Position numbers and translations under genes: made by a program. Below, one piece after another: positions 1-11,390 of a stretch of 64,000 bases of DNA. The notes beneath the pieces were generated by a model. That model did not search any database. It was not told where the DNA came from and worked only from the letters and a program-made list of their open reading frames with translations. Position 1 is the first letter of the stretch. Every line of letters starts with the position of its first letter. Source of the DNA: Blepharisma japonicum (lineage: Eukaryota > Ciliophora > Heterotrichea > Heterotrichida > Blepharismidae); contig CATKHK010000005.1 in NCBI GenBank assembly GCA_949751835.1, positions 620,001 to 684,000 on the forward strand, in the 5' to 3' direction.

Positions 1-13
1 TCGGAGCTAAAGG

Positions 14-28
14 CTATATAAAGATTAC
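14..28 (-). other. 15-nt intron
   Basis: Sense sequence GTAATCTTTATATAG. It begins GT, ends AG and contains an in-frame TAG at its 3' end. Removing it keeps the RPF1-like frame open to the edge of the window. Confidence 0.75.
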
Positions 29-199
29 AGCTTCACCTGTTTTTTCTCTTTGTTTTTTGCGTTTTTCTCTGCCTTCTTTTTGCTGCTTCTTTAATTCATA
101 TTTGAGACGCAGCATTAATTGGACTTTTCGAGTTTTGTTTTTTACTGTGGGGAGAAGTGATTTGATGCGAGTTGTGTTGGGAGCTTGATTTTTTACCAT
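14..199 (-). CDS. RPF1: RPF1-like (Brix family) ribosome biogenesis protein, N-terminal part
   Basis: Only the first ~65 codons lie in the window; the gene runs off the left edge. The start is ATG at 197-199. The protein is very basic: a KNKTRK segment followed by a Lys/Arg/Gln-rich helix that ends in KTGEA. A 15-nt intron at 14-28 removes an apparent stop, after which the frame reads PLAP toward position 1. Basic KNK-R-K helices of this kind precede the Brix domain in RPF1 proteins, which act in 60S subunit maturation in the nucleolus. The Brix domain itself is outside the window, so another basic nucleolar protein is possible. Confidence 0.45.
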   Translation of the reverse strand: MVKNQAPNTTRIKSLLPTVKNKTRKVQLMLRLKYELKKQQKEGREKRKKQREKTGEAVIFI

Positions 200-223
200 A
201 TTATTTATAAATAGAAATAAAAG

Positions 224-766
224 TTACTTAAAATTAAACTCCTCAATTTTAGCTTTCTTCATAAATGATTTTAGCTCAGCTTTGACTTTATAATATTTAT
301 CACAGTATTTCTTAGCTTGCTTTGTTAAGGCATCTATAATAACTTTATCCAGACTCATCGTTGGAATGGATTCAGTCTGGTCAGTTTGTACAGACATATG
401 AGCAACTTCTTTTTCTTGCCTTGTATGGGGTGTTGGCTGGTTTGGCCTGACTTTAATAACAAGTCAGTCCCATATGACATCTTTTGTAAAGGGGAAATAT
501 TCTAGTTTATCCACAACTCTTTCTTCCTCTAACGTCTTCCTTTCTCCACTTTGAAGCTTTCCTTTAAATGTTCATGTACAATTTACAAAGAGAATGTTCA
601 CAATTTTTGAAATTGGATTTGAGCATCCTCCACATTGGCAAACATTTTTTACTCTTGCGATATCGAAGGTACCTTGACTACCGACATATAAAGGGACTTG
701 ACGGAGGTAGTATGTGCAGTCCGGCTGCGTGCATTTTCCGATGAAATAGACTCCAGGTATTGGCAT
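224..766 (-). CDS. Hypothetical protein with N-terminal zinc-ribbon-like cysteine set
   Basis: A 180-aa protein once TGA is read as Trp (572-574, 464-466). ATG is at 764-766 and TAA at 224-226. The N-terminus opens GVYFIGKC and has cysteines in the pattern C-x4-C (KCTQPDC) and C-x-C-x2-C (CQCGGC), followed by a final C near residue 63. It also contains FDIAR, a segment I associate with small zinc-binding ciliate and protist proteins. The C-terminal half is charged and probably helical. No enzymatic motif is visible. The cysteine spacing suggests one zinc site; function is unknown. Confidence 0.7.
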
Positions 767-1599
767 TTTTTTATTAGAGGAAATTCATCGTTGCTAATTG
801 GAGAATTTTGATATAGAAATAATTATTTTTTAATCAGAATTTTATAATACCTGCGCTAATTAGCTAGTGAATATATAACATGAAATTAATCAGGGGAATA
901 TAATAACTATTATCCATTGTTGAATTAATTATACAGCAAAAGAGAAGAAGTGATTATAAAAAAAGCAATTTTATTTCTAAACTTTTTATACTTATATGCA
1001 AAAATTATTTTATTAATAGCATATGCAATAATTAAGATGTATCTTTAATAAAATCACGTTTAGAAACCCAAAAAATTCAAGTAATGCCAATCACTAAATT
1101 TTACTAAGTAGTGATAAAAATAGATTGGAGAAATAATTCTAAATATTTGAAGAATAATTATGTCGCTTTGCTCTTTGTGCTATGCAAGATTAAAATTAAA
1201 TTATTTTAGTTAGAAAATTAATCAACAATACTTATTTAATTATGAAAATTTTGTTCACCTGTATGAATTCTTTACATATAGCTCATCAGCCATTAGAAGT
1301 TGGTTTTTATTCTAAATTCTGGTATTAAAATATGTTTCGGTATTTTATCAATTTCTTTAAAATTTAATTTATATTATCCTATACTTTATATATTTCATAG
1401 TCTTTCTTATCAACTTATCTTAAGCCAAAAAATCCCAAATGAAAATTCATTCATATGCAATTCATATATTTTTATTCTCAAAAATAACTCTTTATCATTA
1501 TTTTCCACAAAATTAATTTAGATATTAATCTTAAATTTTAATCAAGCTATAATTAGAAAAATTCCCAAAAATATAAGTCTTTCAATGCTTTAAGGGAAA
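767..1599. other. Intergenic region, no gene seen
   Basis: An 833-nt AT-rich spacer between the divergent zinc-ribbon-like gene and PARN. A 73-codon open frame at 1300-1521 lacks an ATG at its start and is Phe/Leu/Ile/Ser low-complexity, as expected from random AT-rich DNA. No tRNA-like or repeated structure was seen. It must hold the promoters of both flanking genes. Confidence 0.6.
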
Positions 1600-3021
1600 A
1601 TGGAGGTTGTAAAGGATAACTTTGAAGAAGCTCTTCAGCTTTTTCAAGAAAACCTTTATCAAAGCGAAATAGTAGCACTTGATCTTGAATTCACAGGCAT
1701 TCATGGGAAACCAGAACAATTCAACGATAACATGACAGAAAGATACTCAAAAGTCCGAAGAGTTGCAATGAATTATGAGATTATTCAAGTAGGATTGTGC
1801 CTTTTCGTTCGCAAAGGTGATATATGGGAAACAAGACCATTCAACTTCTATGTCTTTCCAGAAGATTCAGGTGCAAATCCTAGAGTTACTTTAGAAGTCT
1901 CAGCAATTTCATTTCTCAAGGAGCATAATATGGACTTCAACAAATGAATATACCAAGGAATCCCATATATGACTATGCTGCAAGAAAGCGACCTTCATAC
2001 AAAGCTAATTTCAGTGCAAGATGAGCCTATGGAGCAATTAGTCCTTTCAAAACCTAATGATATCGCCAGAATGAAAGAAATTGAAGAAAATATCAGCCAA
2101 TTTTTATCAGGAGCCGACCCTTATATTGATATTAATGGGCTGAATGCTTATTTAAGGAGATATTTATATACCGAACTTAGAAAAAGTTACCCTAATATTT
2201 TCCCTGAAAGTGTGAAAACAGAAGGAAGCAGAGAAGTTACCATGAGGCTGCATAAGGTTGATCCAGAGGCTGCACAAAGAATGAAAGAAGAAAAAGAAAG
2301 CAGAAAGAAATTTGAGTTTAATGGAAGAATTGGCTTTAGAAGAGTTTTTACGTTGCTAGAACAAGCTAAAAAACCATTAATTGTCCATAGTGGACTATAT
2401 GATTTGGCATTTTTCATAGACGGGTTTTATGGAGATCTTCCAGAAAAATACTCAGAATTTAAATCTTTGGTTCATATTTTATTCCCAATAGTTTATGATA
2501 CTCGCTATATCTTAGAAAGACATCCAGGGCTGTGGGAAGAATTTGACCAATCTTCATCACTTAAAGGTCTTAGCCAATTTTATTCATTTTTATGCAAAAA
2601 CGAATTCAGAAAAATTTCCCTTGCAGAAGGATTTGAAAAATATCGTGACGAAAGATATGCTCACGAAGCTGGATTTGATGCACTAATGTGCGGCACTTGC
2701 TACCTCTGGCTAATAGAAAAAATTGGTAGTTTAGAAGGGTATAGAAATTTGTTGCCTGCCTTTAAAAGCTTTTTTGCACTGAATTTAGAAGGCGATGATC
2801 TTATATTCCCTGAAAATTATTATTATTTTAAAGGTGCTGACATCAAAAAGACCTTTGGGGCTTTAGAAGGATTTTCTTGGAGATATATCAAGGACGATGA
2901 GTGCTTCGTTCAAAGCGTGACTGAAGAAAAATTAATAGAATTCAGAAGACGCGCTGAAGGAAACAACTGGACACTTATTTCAATCCATAACTATTTTAAT
3001 TCTAAAGTCGCTGAGATCTAA
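1600..3021 (+). CDS. PARN: Poly(A)-specific ribonuclease PARN-like (CAF1/DEDDh family)
   Basis: A 473-aa deadenylase. The DEDDh exonuclease signature is present: VALDLEFTG (Asp28, Glu30), SGLYDLAFF (Asp268), and YAHEAGFDALMCG supplying His and the last Asp. An in-frame TGA at 1945-1947 falls exactly at the Trp of the PARN motif NKWIYQGIPY, so it is read as Trp. PARN shortens mRNA and small-RNA poly(A) tails in nucleus and cytoplasm. The R3H/RRM region typical of vertebrate PARN is not evident, so this is the nuclease core only. ATG at 1600 directly precedes the exonuclease fold; the stop is TAA. Confidence 0.9.
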
Positions 3022-3034
3022 TTTTGTTTTTAAA

Positions 3035-4603
3035 TTATGCATGCGTTTGTCGACATTTGTGATCTACCAAAGGCTTAGTGTGGAAATGAATATCATCTCT
3101 TTTGTATATGTAAATTTTATCTGCAAGCTCGATTTTGCGGTTTTTCCAGTCAATTTTTTCAAAACCTTTGATTGCTCTTAATATTGTGAATCCTTTTACA
3201 TAAGGCTTATCAGTGATTAAATGGGTGAATTCTTGAAGATCGTCGTCAGTTAGATTTTCTTTTTTAGAATATCTCCAGTGGTTTATATATTCGTTGAATC
3301 TGGTGATTCCTGTTTGAGCTGGGTATACGTCAATGTGAATGTATGGGTTTGGCATGCTTTGGTCCATTTCTTTCATTTTTGTGTATGCTTTTGTGAAGTC
3401 TTGGATTGCTACTGCCCCTGGGTAGTTGTAGTGAGATACATAAAGTGCTAGGGCTGTACCAAGACAAGTAGCGATTAAAGCAAGAGATGCTAGAATTAAG
3501 AGTGAGGCGTTAACAAAATCAGATTTATAGATACATTTCGTTCTGAATAAATTTTACATTTTTATAAACCCTATAGCAGTAATTATATTTATTCCTGGAG
3601 CTATTGGAAATAAAAACCTAAGCTCTTTGTGAGGTAAAAATGAATAAAGGATAACAAATGATAAAACAGGAAATAATATGTGAGTCATCCTTGGATCAAT
3701 AATTTTCGCTTTAGGCTGTTGGTATATAATTCCAGCCGCAAAAAGCATAATTTCTCCCATAAGCATTTTAGGTATTGCAGATGTAAAATACCAATACCAT
3801 GGCGAAACTCCCCATTCATGGCTTTTATTCTCATAAGTGTTAAAAAATAGCACCTCAAACTCAGGCCATGTAAAAGTTCTCCAAAAAAATGAATCAACCG
3901 ATATAGTAATTATCAATGACGCCACAGCCATAATTACTGAATAGAATATTGTCTGCTTTAACGCAGTCTTATTTGCATACAAAACCATCCAAATTCCAAT
4001 CTAACTATATAATACAGGCAAAGCTAACAAAATCAAGTCACATCTAAAGCAAATTCCTCCGAATGCTAGCAAGCAGCCAACTTCTTTATATCTTTCTTGA
4101 ATCCAAAACGCAAAAACAAGGACACAAATAGTAAGAGCATAAGTATTAGGTAGAGTTCTAGACATGTAAAATGGTAAATGGAATTGACAACACGTAATTA
4201 TATAAAGTGCAATCCCAGCATCTTCGCCAAATACTTTAGATACAGATGTACGCAAATAACGATAAGCTAGAAAATTTATCGCTGCTAAGTTTAGCCTCGC
4301 TAAATAATAGTTACTTATAATAAGTCCACACAATTTTGTAAAGCCTAATGATACAAGCGAATAAAACAAAGGGAAAGTTAGATAAGCAAGCCCTAAAGCG
4401 GCCATAAAAGTCCGTTTAACCACTCCTGGGAACTCATGGTGATCGTAATTCTGAGTAAAAATTACTTCCACATCATAGTTGTATACCATCATATCATGTA
4501 CGCCTTGCATATTGAACGATTCTTCTACCTTTGTGTAGGGACATAAAATGATGTGGGTTAGTAAAACAGCTACAAATGAAATATCCCACTTGTCAATCCC
4601 CAT
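3035..4603 (-). CDS. ALG12: Dolichyl-P-Man alpha-1,6-mannosyltransferase (ALG12-like, GT22)
   Basis: A 512-aa polytopic ER protein built from three exons (introns 4001-4015 and 3543-3557). The N-terminus has PYTKVEESFNMQGVHD and YDHHEFPGVVKRTF, the hallmark of the GT22 family and closest to ALG12. A later luminal block contains SVDSFFW, LFFNTYENKSHEWG and SPWYWY, also ALG12-like. It adds the eighth mannose to the lipid-linked N-glycan precursor in the ER lumen. Multiple hydrophobic helices run throughout. The gene is convergent with PARN, with only 13 nt between their stops. PIG-B/ALG9 are relatives, but SVDSFFW and the EESFN context favour ALG12. Confidence 0.88.
3543..3557 (-). other. 15-nt intron in ALG12
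   Basis: Sense GTAAAATTTATTCAG. Splicing joins GFIK to ITKCIYKSD and opens the frame into the C-terminal exon. Confidence 0.9.
4001..4015 (-). other. 15-nt intron in ALG12
   Basis: Sense GTATTATATAGTTAG. It interrupts LALP|IGIW and carries an in-frame TAG. Removal restores a continuous hydrophobic segment. Confidence 0.9.
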
Positions 4604-4671
4604 CTTTTTATATAAAAATATAAGTTTTCATCATAGATATCATTATGAAAGCATTATAAATTCATATTTAA

Positions 4672-7250
4672 ATGGAAACTCAAGAAATCGACAGGATGTC
4701 TCAAACCACCATGCAAATTCGTGACAAGAAGAAGCATTCAGCAACCTTATCGCCTCCTATGACTGAAACTAGAGAAAGAAACAGCTCTACTGATGTCCCA
4801 GGAACTAGGAAAAACTTCCATGATAGGAATATTGAGCATTTAAAAGCAATTTCAGAAAAAAAAGCCCAAAGGCTGAGAGAAATCGAAGAGGAAAAAAAGA
4901 AATTGGAAATTACAAGACAAAGATTAGCGCAAAGGATTTTGAAGAGGAAAGAAGAGGCTAAAAAATTTGAAGAAGAGAAAAAGGGGGAAAATGAAAGAAA
5001 TGCTATTGAGATTTTGGAGATCGATGAAATTATAGAAGAAGATAAAGAAAGAGAAGCTAAAAAGCTAAGTATTTATAAATCAAGATATCACAGTTTTTTA
5101 AAAGATTTGCAAGAAAACAATAAGCAAAAACAGCAGATGAGAGAACAGGAAGAACTGAAAAAGCAAAAAACAATGCACAAACTGAAAGAAAACTTGGGAT
5201 TAAATAATGTAACTTCTAAAGTATTCAGTACGACGCCTTCAAACCAAGCTGAAGAAGACGAAATAAAAGCCAAAAAAATTAAATCATCCACTGCAAAAAC
5301 TAAAGGAAAACCCAAAGAACAAGATGCAGATCCTGAAGAAGAAAAACAGAAGAAAAAGGCTGCAAAAGAAGCCAGCGAACAAATAGTGAAAAGGGCTCAA
5401 AGGCACATTTTAGAGCTTGCTGAAAAGAAGGCTGAAGAAGCCAAAAAAGAAGCTGAGCAACGAGAAAAAGAGCAGAAATTTAAAAATTCTCTACGTGATG
5501 CTGTGCTATCCAAAAAGCATCAAAATGAAAATGAAGACTCCGAACCTCCAAGCACTTCAGAAACTCCTAAAAAGCCTAAAAGAATAGACGATAAAGCTAT
5601 AGAGCGGCTTTCATCAGCCCCTAAGCGCTGAACAGGCCCAATTATTACAGACATAAACGTTTTCCGCAAAAAATACAAGCTTACCGAAAAAGATAAAATA
5701 TTCGTTATAAAAGGCTGTTACCCAGATATAAAGCGTGCCTTATTAAAAAGAGGTAATTTTTCTATAGAGACTGGTTTGAAAACCCTGATAAAGATTCTCC
5801 ATGTTTTGACTTAAAGTGGACTCTTCTACGTAAAGACGTTGATATGGACAAACTCACTGATAATCAGCTTTGTAACCATTTTGATAAAAGCGCGAATATC
5901 ACTACTAAAGTAGGACTTTGCCATAACTTAAGAAGCTTGATTTGGTTTAATAATGTGGATATTGATACCTTTTATCCACAGTGTTTTGATGTATCTGATC
6001 AAGCTGAGCTACAAGATTTTATTACTGAATTTAAAATCATAAAAGCTGAATGTGTATTAAAGCAATATCAAAGCAATGAAAATGTCTCTGAAGACAGGGT
6101 AAAAGTTGCTTTAAAAGTCAGCAAAAGAAGGCTACGCAATTTAGATGATTTAATTGATGACCCTAACTCTGGCAGCTGGGATTTAATTAAAGATAAAGAA
6201 TGAGAAATCTTGAATTCTGATATGATAAGTGAAGAAGAATTCAAAAAAAGAAAACACGAAAATTGGCTACAAAAATTAGATATGGAGCATAATCATATTC
6301 CGAAGCCAGAACCTGCTAAAAAAAAGAAAAAGAAAAAAGTTGTTAAAGAAGAGAAAAAAACCGAAAATACCGTGAGAGACTCTACACTGCTCCAAGAAGT
6401 TCAAGAAGTCCTTGGACAATTAAAACAAAAATATCCACAATATGATATTAATGGCAAAAAAAATATTTGGATTGTCAAACCTGCAAGCTTATCCAGAGGA
6501 AGAGGTATTGGGTGTTATAATTCGCTAATTGAAATTATTGATCATGTTCAAAAAGAAGGCACATGGGTTGTGCAGAGATATATAGAAAACCCTATGCTTA
6601 TTTTAAGGAAAAAATTTGATATTAGACAATGGGTTTTAGTGACTTCATGAAATCCTTTGACAGCTTGGTTTTATGAAAGATGCTATTTAAGATTTGGGGT
6701 TGAAGATTATATTATAGATAATCTCCAAAACAAATTTATCCATTTAACCAACAATTCTATCCAAAAATACTCAGAACATTTTGAAAATTCTGAAATTGAA
6801 GGAAGCATGTGGCACTCTGAAGAACTCGCAGAACTTTTGAGAGAGCAAACTGGCAGAGATATATGAGAAGAAGAAATTAAGCCAAAAATAAAAAAAATTG
6901 TAAAATATTCCCTTGAGTGCGTACAAGATATGGTTGATAACAGACCAGGGTCAAGCGAGCTGTATGGATATGATATTATGATTGATGAAAATTATAATCC
7001 TTGGCTTATTGAAGTAAACGCAAGTCCTGCTATGGATTATTCAACACCTGTTACAAAGGAGCTGGTCAAGCAAGTTATGGAAGATACTATAAAAGTCATG
7101 GTAGACTACCAATTCGCTTCAAAAAAGAAAAAATCGAAAATCGACACTGGGAACTTCACTTGTCTTTTTAAATCTAAAAAAGTCGTTGACAGACCTATAC
7201 AATCTTTTGGTCTAAATCTTGTGTGTGAAGGAAAAGCTATTAAATCTTAA
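4672..7250 (+). CDS. TTLL3: Tubulin glycylase, TTLL3/TTLL8 type
   Basis: An 853-aa protein with a ~300-residue charged coiled-coil N-terminus, then a tubulin-tyrosine-ligase domain. Diagnostic blocks are [50 protein letters not shown] (ATP grasp), [35 protein letters not shown] and [15 protein letters not shown]. These match TTLL3/8, which attach the first glycine to axonemal tubulin tails. In-frame TGA codons at 5629, 6201, 6648 and 6864 encode Trp; the one at 6648 sits in the conserved W of SWNPLT. The two main frames do not join through a 15- or 16-nt intron; a 17-nt GT-AG segment at 5753-5769 is needed. Start ATG 4672, stop TAA. Confidence 0.88.
5753..5769 (+). other. Probable 17-nt intron in TTLL3
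   Basis: Sense GTAATTTTTCTATAGAG. Frame 1 is conserved up to ALLKR and frame 3 is conserved from DWFENPD. Using the AG at 5769 joins them as KRDWFE; using the AG at 5767 (15 nt) leaves the frame wrong. Confidence 0.6.
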
Positions 7251-7278
7251 TCAATAGAAAATAATCTTTTAAGAATTA

Positions 7279-7698
7279 TTAAGCCTTTCTGTTTCTACGT
7301 GTAATTGCTTTCTTAGGGTGCTCGCTCTTGTGAAGCTTCTGCATTCTTTCTGAAGCTGCTTTGACAAGGCTTGGACTTCTGCTATCGACCAGAGAAGCAA
7401 GGGCGGATTTTGATCTCCCTGAGTATCCACCTTTCTTAATTGTGATTTTGTCCTCATGCTGGGTTTTGCCCTTAACTCCGTATTTTCTGAGCTTTTTTGC
7501 CTTAAGTACAACAGGTTCTCCTTTCTTTCTGTCAGCTACACCAATGGCACTTGTGCTTGCAATTCCTGCGAATTTTTGGCTATGAATGTTGACTAAATTG
7601 TAAGGGTCAGTTGAGAAATCAGTGTTGTTACGTCTGATAAGATATTTGTTATTGTTTCTAAGGAGTTCCCAGAGAAGATCTGATGAGACGCTTGCCAT
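7279..7698 (-). CDS. RPL28: Large ribosomal subunit protein eL28
   Basis: A 139-aa basic protein in one exon. The N-terminus SDLLWELLRNNNKYLIRRN followed by STDPYNLVNIHS matches eL28 (human: LQWMVVRNCSSFLIKRN... STEPNNLKARNSF). The usual family length is ~137 aa. The C-terminus is Lys/Arg-rich and ends TRRNRKA, typical of this rRNA-binding protein of the 60S subunit. It is convergent with TTLL3, with 28 nt between stop codons. Start ATG at 7696-7698, TAA stop. Confidence 0.88.
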   Translation of the reverse strand: MASVSSDLLWELLRNNNKYLIRRNNTDFSTDPYNLVNIHSQKFAGIASTSAIGVADRKKGEPVVLKAKKLRKYGVKGKTQHEDKITIKKGGYSGRSKSALASLVDSRSPSLVKAASERMQKLHKSEHPKKAITRRNRKA

Positions 7699-7772
7699 AG
7701 ACTTTTATTAAATGGAAGGTGAATATGCCTATTTGCACATTTTAACAAGAATAAAAATATAAGCTTATGCTA

Positions 7773-9185
7773 TTAATTCTCAACTTTTGGTATGTCTATT
7801 TGTATAGAAGGGATTTGCTCTGCCTTTTTAACATCTTCAAGATCTGTGTTTGAGTTTTTACGAGAAAGCGACTTATTGTTACCAGTTCGTAAAGTGCTGC
7901 CTCTCTTATATAATGTTTTCTTTGTATCTTTTGTTTTCACTTCTTTTAAAATCACTTTTACTTTGCTAGCTGTTGAGCCTTTGGGGACTTCAACATCTAA
8001 TAAATGGAAAACAGGGTCTAAATTCGGCCTTGGGGTAAGTCCTTCATATCCTGCTGCAGCTCGATCTGCTAGAACTGAGTTAGTTTTCAGTAAATCAGAA
8101 ATTTGTTTTTCAAGATCTTCTTGTACATCATATGACTGTTTAAGTTTATACAAAATTGTGGAGTAGCCTTGGGTCATATTATCACTTTTCTTTTTAAGCT
8201 CCATAAAATCACGATTCAATAAGCTGTAGTCACTGCTTATTTTTGCTACTAGCTCTTCTGAAGCTTTAAGTTTTTTTTGATGATCAATTATTATTTTATT
8301 GTCTTCATCAGCATTAAATCGTAAACTCATAGTTTCACGCTCTAGTATTGACACTTTGTTGCCTAAAATAACATTTTCTTTTGACTTTTTCTCAATATCT
8401 TGCTTAAATTTGCTGTTTTCTTCTAAGAGGACTTGGCTTTCTTTTTCTTTTGCTAAAATTTTTTCGATCATCACAGTTCTTTCTTCATTCAATTTACTTA
8501 TTTGTGAATTATAATTTTCTATCATTTTTTTAACTGTATCTATACTATAATACTCGTCAGTATCTTTTGGCTTTAGTTTAAGAGGATACAGATAGTAGAA
8601 TGGAACTAGTCCATCTAAATCAGTCAAAGTGTCTGGATATTTTTCATAAATGTGCTCTAATACTTCTGCTCCTATTTCTCCTTTAGGGATAAAAATCGCA
8701 GTTTTTATTTCTTCTACTATATTTTTAAGCTCTTCTTTATATTTTCCATCTTCATTTGCTAATATTTCAAGTGCTTTTATTATAAGCTTTGTCCTATTTA
8801 ATGTACGCTTGGAGACATTTTCTTTACAATCGTCAAATAAAGTTCTAAGAATCAGCGCGAGGTCTAATTTTGTTTTAAGAACTGAGGAGTTAAAAATTTT
8901 CATTGAATTTCTTTCAGACAAGCATTCAAATGTAGTATTTTTATGTATAAATTTTTTATATGGGTGCGCTTCTGGAAACTCAGATAATGTTGGAGTTCTA
9001 TTTTGAGACTCTCCTGTATTCAAAAACATAAGAGTATTTTGTAAATCTGATTTATTTGTCCGGGTTAAAAATGTTGGGGATGGAGATGGCAGAGGAAGGA
9101 ATTCTTTGATATTACTGAAAGTTGATGAATGATGATGAATCTTTGGCAATGGTGATTTGGTTGGAGATTTTTTATCTCGTTTCAT
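7773..9185 (-). CDS. Coiled-coil protein of unknown function
   Basis: A 470-aa single-exon protein. Residues ~1-90 are Ser/Pro/Thr-rich (KSPTKSPLPKIHHHSS). Residues ~100-220 look globular-helical, including LFDDCKENVSKRTLNR and DLDGLVPFYYLYPLKL. Residues ~220-390 form a coiled coil (KLNEERTVMIEKILAKEKES and following heptads). The tail is basic and disordered. I considered a TSNAXIP1-like ciliary protein but see no decisive motif. Cytoskeletal or ciliary scaffolding would fit the composition; this is inference. Confidence 0.7.
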   Translation of the reverse strand: MKRDKKSPTKSPLPKIHHHSSTFSNIKEFLPLPSPSPTFLTRTNKSDLQNTLMFLNTGESQNRTPTLSEFPEAHPYKKFIHKNTTFECLSERNSMKIFNSSVLKTKLDLALILRTLFDDCKENVSKRTLNRTKLIIKALEILANEDGKYKEELKNIVEEIKTAIFIPKGEIGAEVLEHIYEKYPDTLTDLDGLVPFYYLYPLKLKPKDTDEYYSIDTVKKMIENYNSQISKLNEERTVMIEKILAKEKESQVLLEENSKFKQDIEKKSKENVILGNKVSILERETMSLRFNADEDNKIIIDHQKKLKASEELVAKISSDYSLLNRDFMELKKKSDNMTQGYSTILYKLKQSYDVQEDLEKQISDLLKTNSVLADRAAAGYEGLTPRPNLDPVFHLLDVEVPKGSTASKVKVILKEVKTKDTKKTLYKRGSTLRTGNNKSLSRKNSNTDLEDVKKAEQIPSIQIDIPKVEN

Positions 9186-9371
9186 TTTTCAAATTTTCTA
9201 TTAATACTTTAACAGAATGATAACTAATTTTCCATTAATTCATTATTTTAAATATTATTGATAGTATGCTAAGATAACAGAATTTAATTTTCACTTTATT
9301 AAGCTTTTTACAAGCTTCTTATTTAAATTTATTTATAATGCTTATTATTCTTTATTTATCTAACCAAATAT

Positions 9372-11390
9372 TTATTGCTGGTTTGCACTTAGAAGAGAGG
9401 TTTTTAGTCCTTCAATATAAGCAATCAAATGTGTTTTTTTGTATTCTTTCGCATGTGTACTTATTGCATCTAAAAATATAACTTTATCCTGCGTATACGC
9501 ATTAATAGTATTTGTTGATTTTTTCTTATAAACTTTGCTAATAGTGCTTCTCAATAGAGTAATCAATTTTTCATCTGAGCTAGGTCCTCTTTGTCGCAAA
9601 TATGCAATTGCTTGCAAAAGCACTAAATAATTCTTACGTTTTCCACTCCTTTTTAAAAATTTGTATTGGTCGAGCTGAGCTTTGAATCCTCTAGGTCTTT
9701 TGACAGGTAAATATATCATTTGGACTTTAGGCTGAGGTGATTTTTCAGGAGTATGGCTTGGGATAGAAATATTAGGATCGTCACTGTCCTTTTCATTATC
9801 GCCTGTACTTAAAGCTTTAAAAGGATTTCCAAAATTAATTGGTATCATTTTATGGCTTTCTGGCTCTAGATAAGCATTTCGATGCTTAGGCAAATTGCTA
9901 AGAACGGTATGAAAATCTCCCATTTTAGAAATTGGTACATCATGCTTCTCTGCATCGCCAAAAAATTGTGTTGCCATAGTAGAAATCGCAGCTTTTACAT
10001 TTTCTCGAGGAATTTTGAAAATATCACAGTAAAGATGATGTTTATATAATTGGCAGCACACAGCTCTGCCTGAAATATGTTGCTCCGCTAGCATATTAGC
10101 TATTTGATCGACTTCATTTTTAAGACTTGTTTCTTGCTCTTTTAAATTTTTTAATTTTTGGTTAACTTCAGGTGATAATCCTATCTGATTTGGCAATTTT
10201 AAGGCGCCAGGCAAAAATAATTTCATTTTTCTTATTGCTTTTGGTAGCAAGTAATGATAATATACAGGCAACTCTAATAAATAATTAGCTAATTTTTCTT
10301 CATAATATCTTGACTTATCAGATTTCGCTGCAAGTGGATTTCTATAAAATTCAAGGCATTCCCACAATTCAATAAAATTATAGCATAAAACAAGCAATTT
10401 AGCTCCTCCTCCTTCTTCTAATGCAAGCATAGCAAATGGTTGTATATGACCTTGCATATAAATTGGTAAAAAAGCTGGTCTGGTTGGGTAATAAAATGCT
10501 AAAGATTCTTCAAACTTTTTAGTTCGAATAATTTCATAATAATCATAAGGGAAATCTTGGGGGATTTTAAAGTTGGAATAGACTTGATTTTGCTTGTAAC
10601 GGAGGATTGGGTTAGATTTTCTAGGTTGTAAACCATGAGCAAAATGAGTGAATTCTTCTGGAATCGGCCAAAAGCTGCTTCGGGTCTTTTTTTCTACTAT
10701 TAAAATCAATGGGATTGAGGGCCGATCTTCTCCTTCTAAACATGAAGTGAATACAGAATTATTTAAATAATTCACAATTTTTTCAATAATATTTAAGGCG
10801 TGTTTGAAACTAAAACATTCGAAATAGCTTCCACCAGTGGATTCTGCTAAATCTTGTATTTTTTGAGTATTTTTAGTTTGATAATTTTCAGTTTGCATAT
10901 GAATTACGAAAATTCTTTGATCATATCTTCATACATCAGTAGAGTATTCGCTTGATTCTTTCAATTTTCAGTCATTTGAATTCGCTTTTTCACACTGATT
11001 ATCTGTAATCACGATTATAGCCCCAGGTTCCATTTTATTTGGGTTTCTTCCATACCCATAAGTATCTGTGGATGTTGCATGGCGGAACATATTGATTTGT
11101 TTAAAAGCTATTGCGATAGCTTGATTCAGAGTAATAGAATAAGTAGACCGACAAATATTGGATAGAGATTTAGAAAAATGCAAGAATTCATGCTCCCAAG
11201 TCGAACGAATAGAGAACTCATAATCAGTGACTATAAGATGATATTTATCACCCGAACTATCATATCCTGAACGCTGACGAATTTTTACAGCATGTTCGAC
11301 AGCCGCTTTGGCGCAGTCTAAATAACTAGCGCCTTGAGAGGTTCTTTGCTGCATCGACGGAGAGGTGTCAATTACAAAAGCTACGTTCAT
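9372..11390 (-). CDS. INTS6: Integrator complex subunit 6 (INTS6/DICE1)-like VWA protein
   Basis: A 672-aa protein in one exon with TGA=Trp at 10968-10970 and 10929-10931. The N-terminal von Willebrand A domain has MNVAFVIDTSPSMQQRTSQG (MIDAS DxSxS) and DTYGYGRNPNKMEPGAIIVITD, which parallels INTS6 (DNYGQGRNPFFLEPAIIITITD). WRYDQRIFVIHM matches the FRWDQRLFALVLRL block, and FWPIPEEF, FPYDYYE and NRNAYL-like blocks follow. Integrator cleaves snRNA transcripts and attenuates mRNA transcription in the nucleus. The frame continues upstream 11 codons to 11423 but without an ATG, so I start at 11388-11390. Confidence 0.85.

Noticed and set aside
1300-1521. 73-codon plus-strand open frame
   Set aside because: No ATG at the start, low-complexity Phe/Leu/Ile/Ser composition, and flanks are non-coding; most likely chance in AT-rich DNA.
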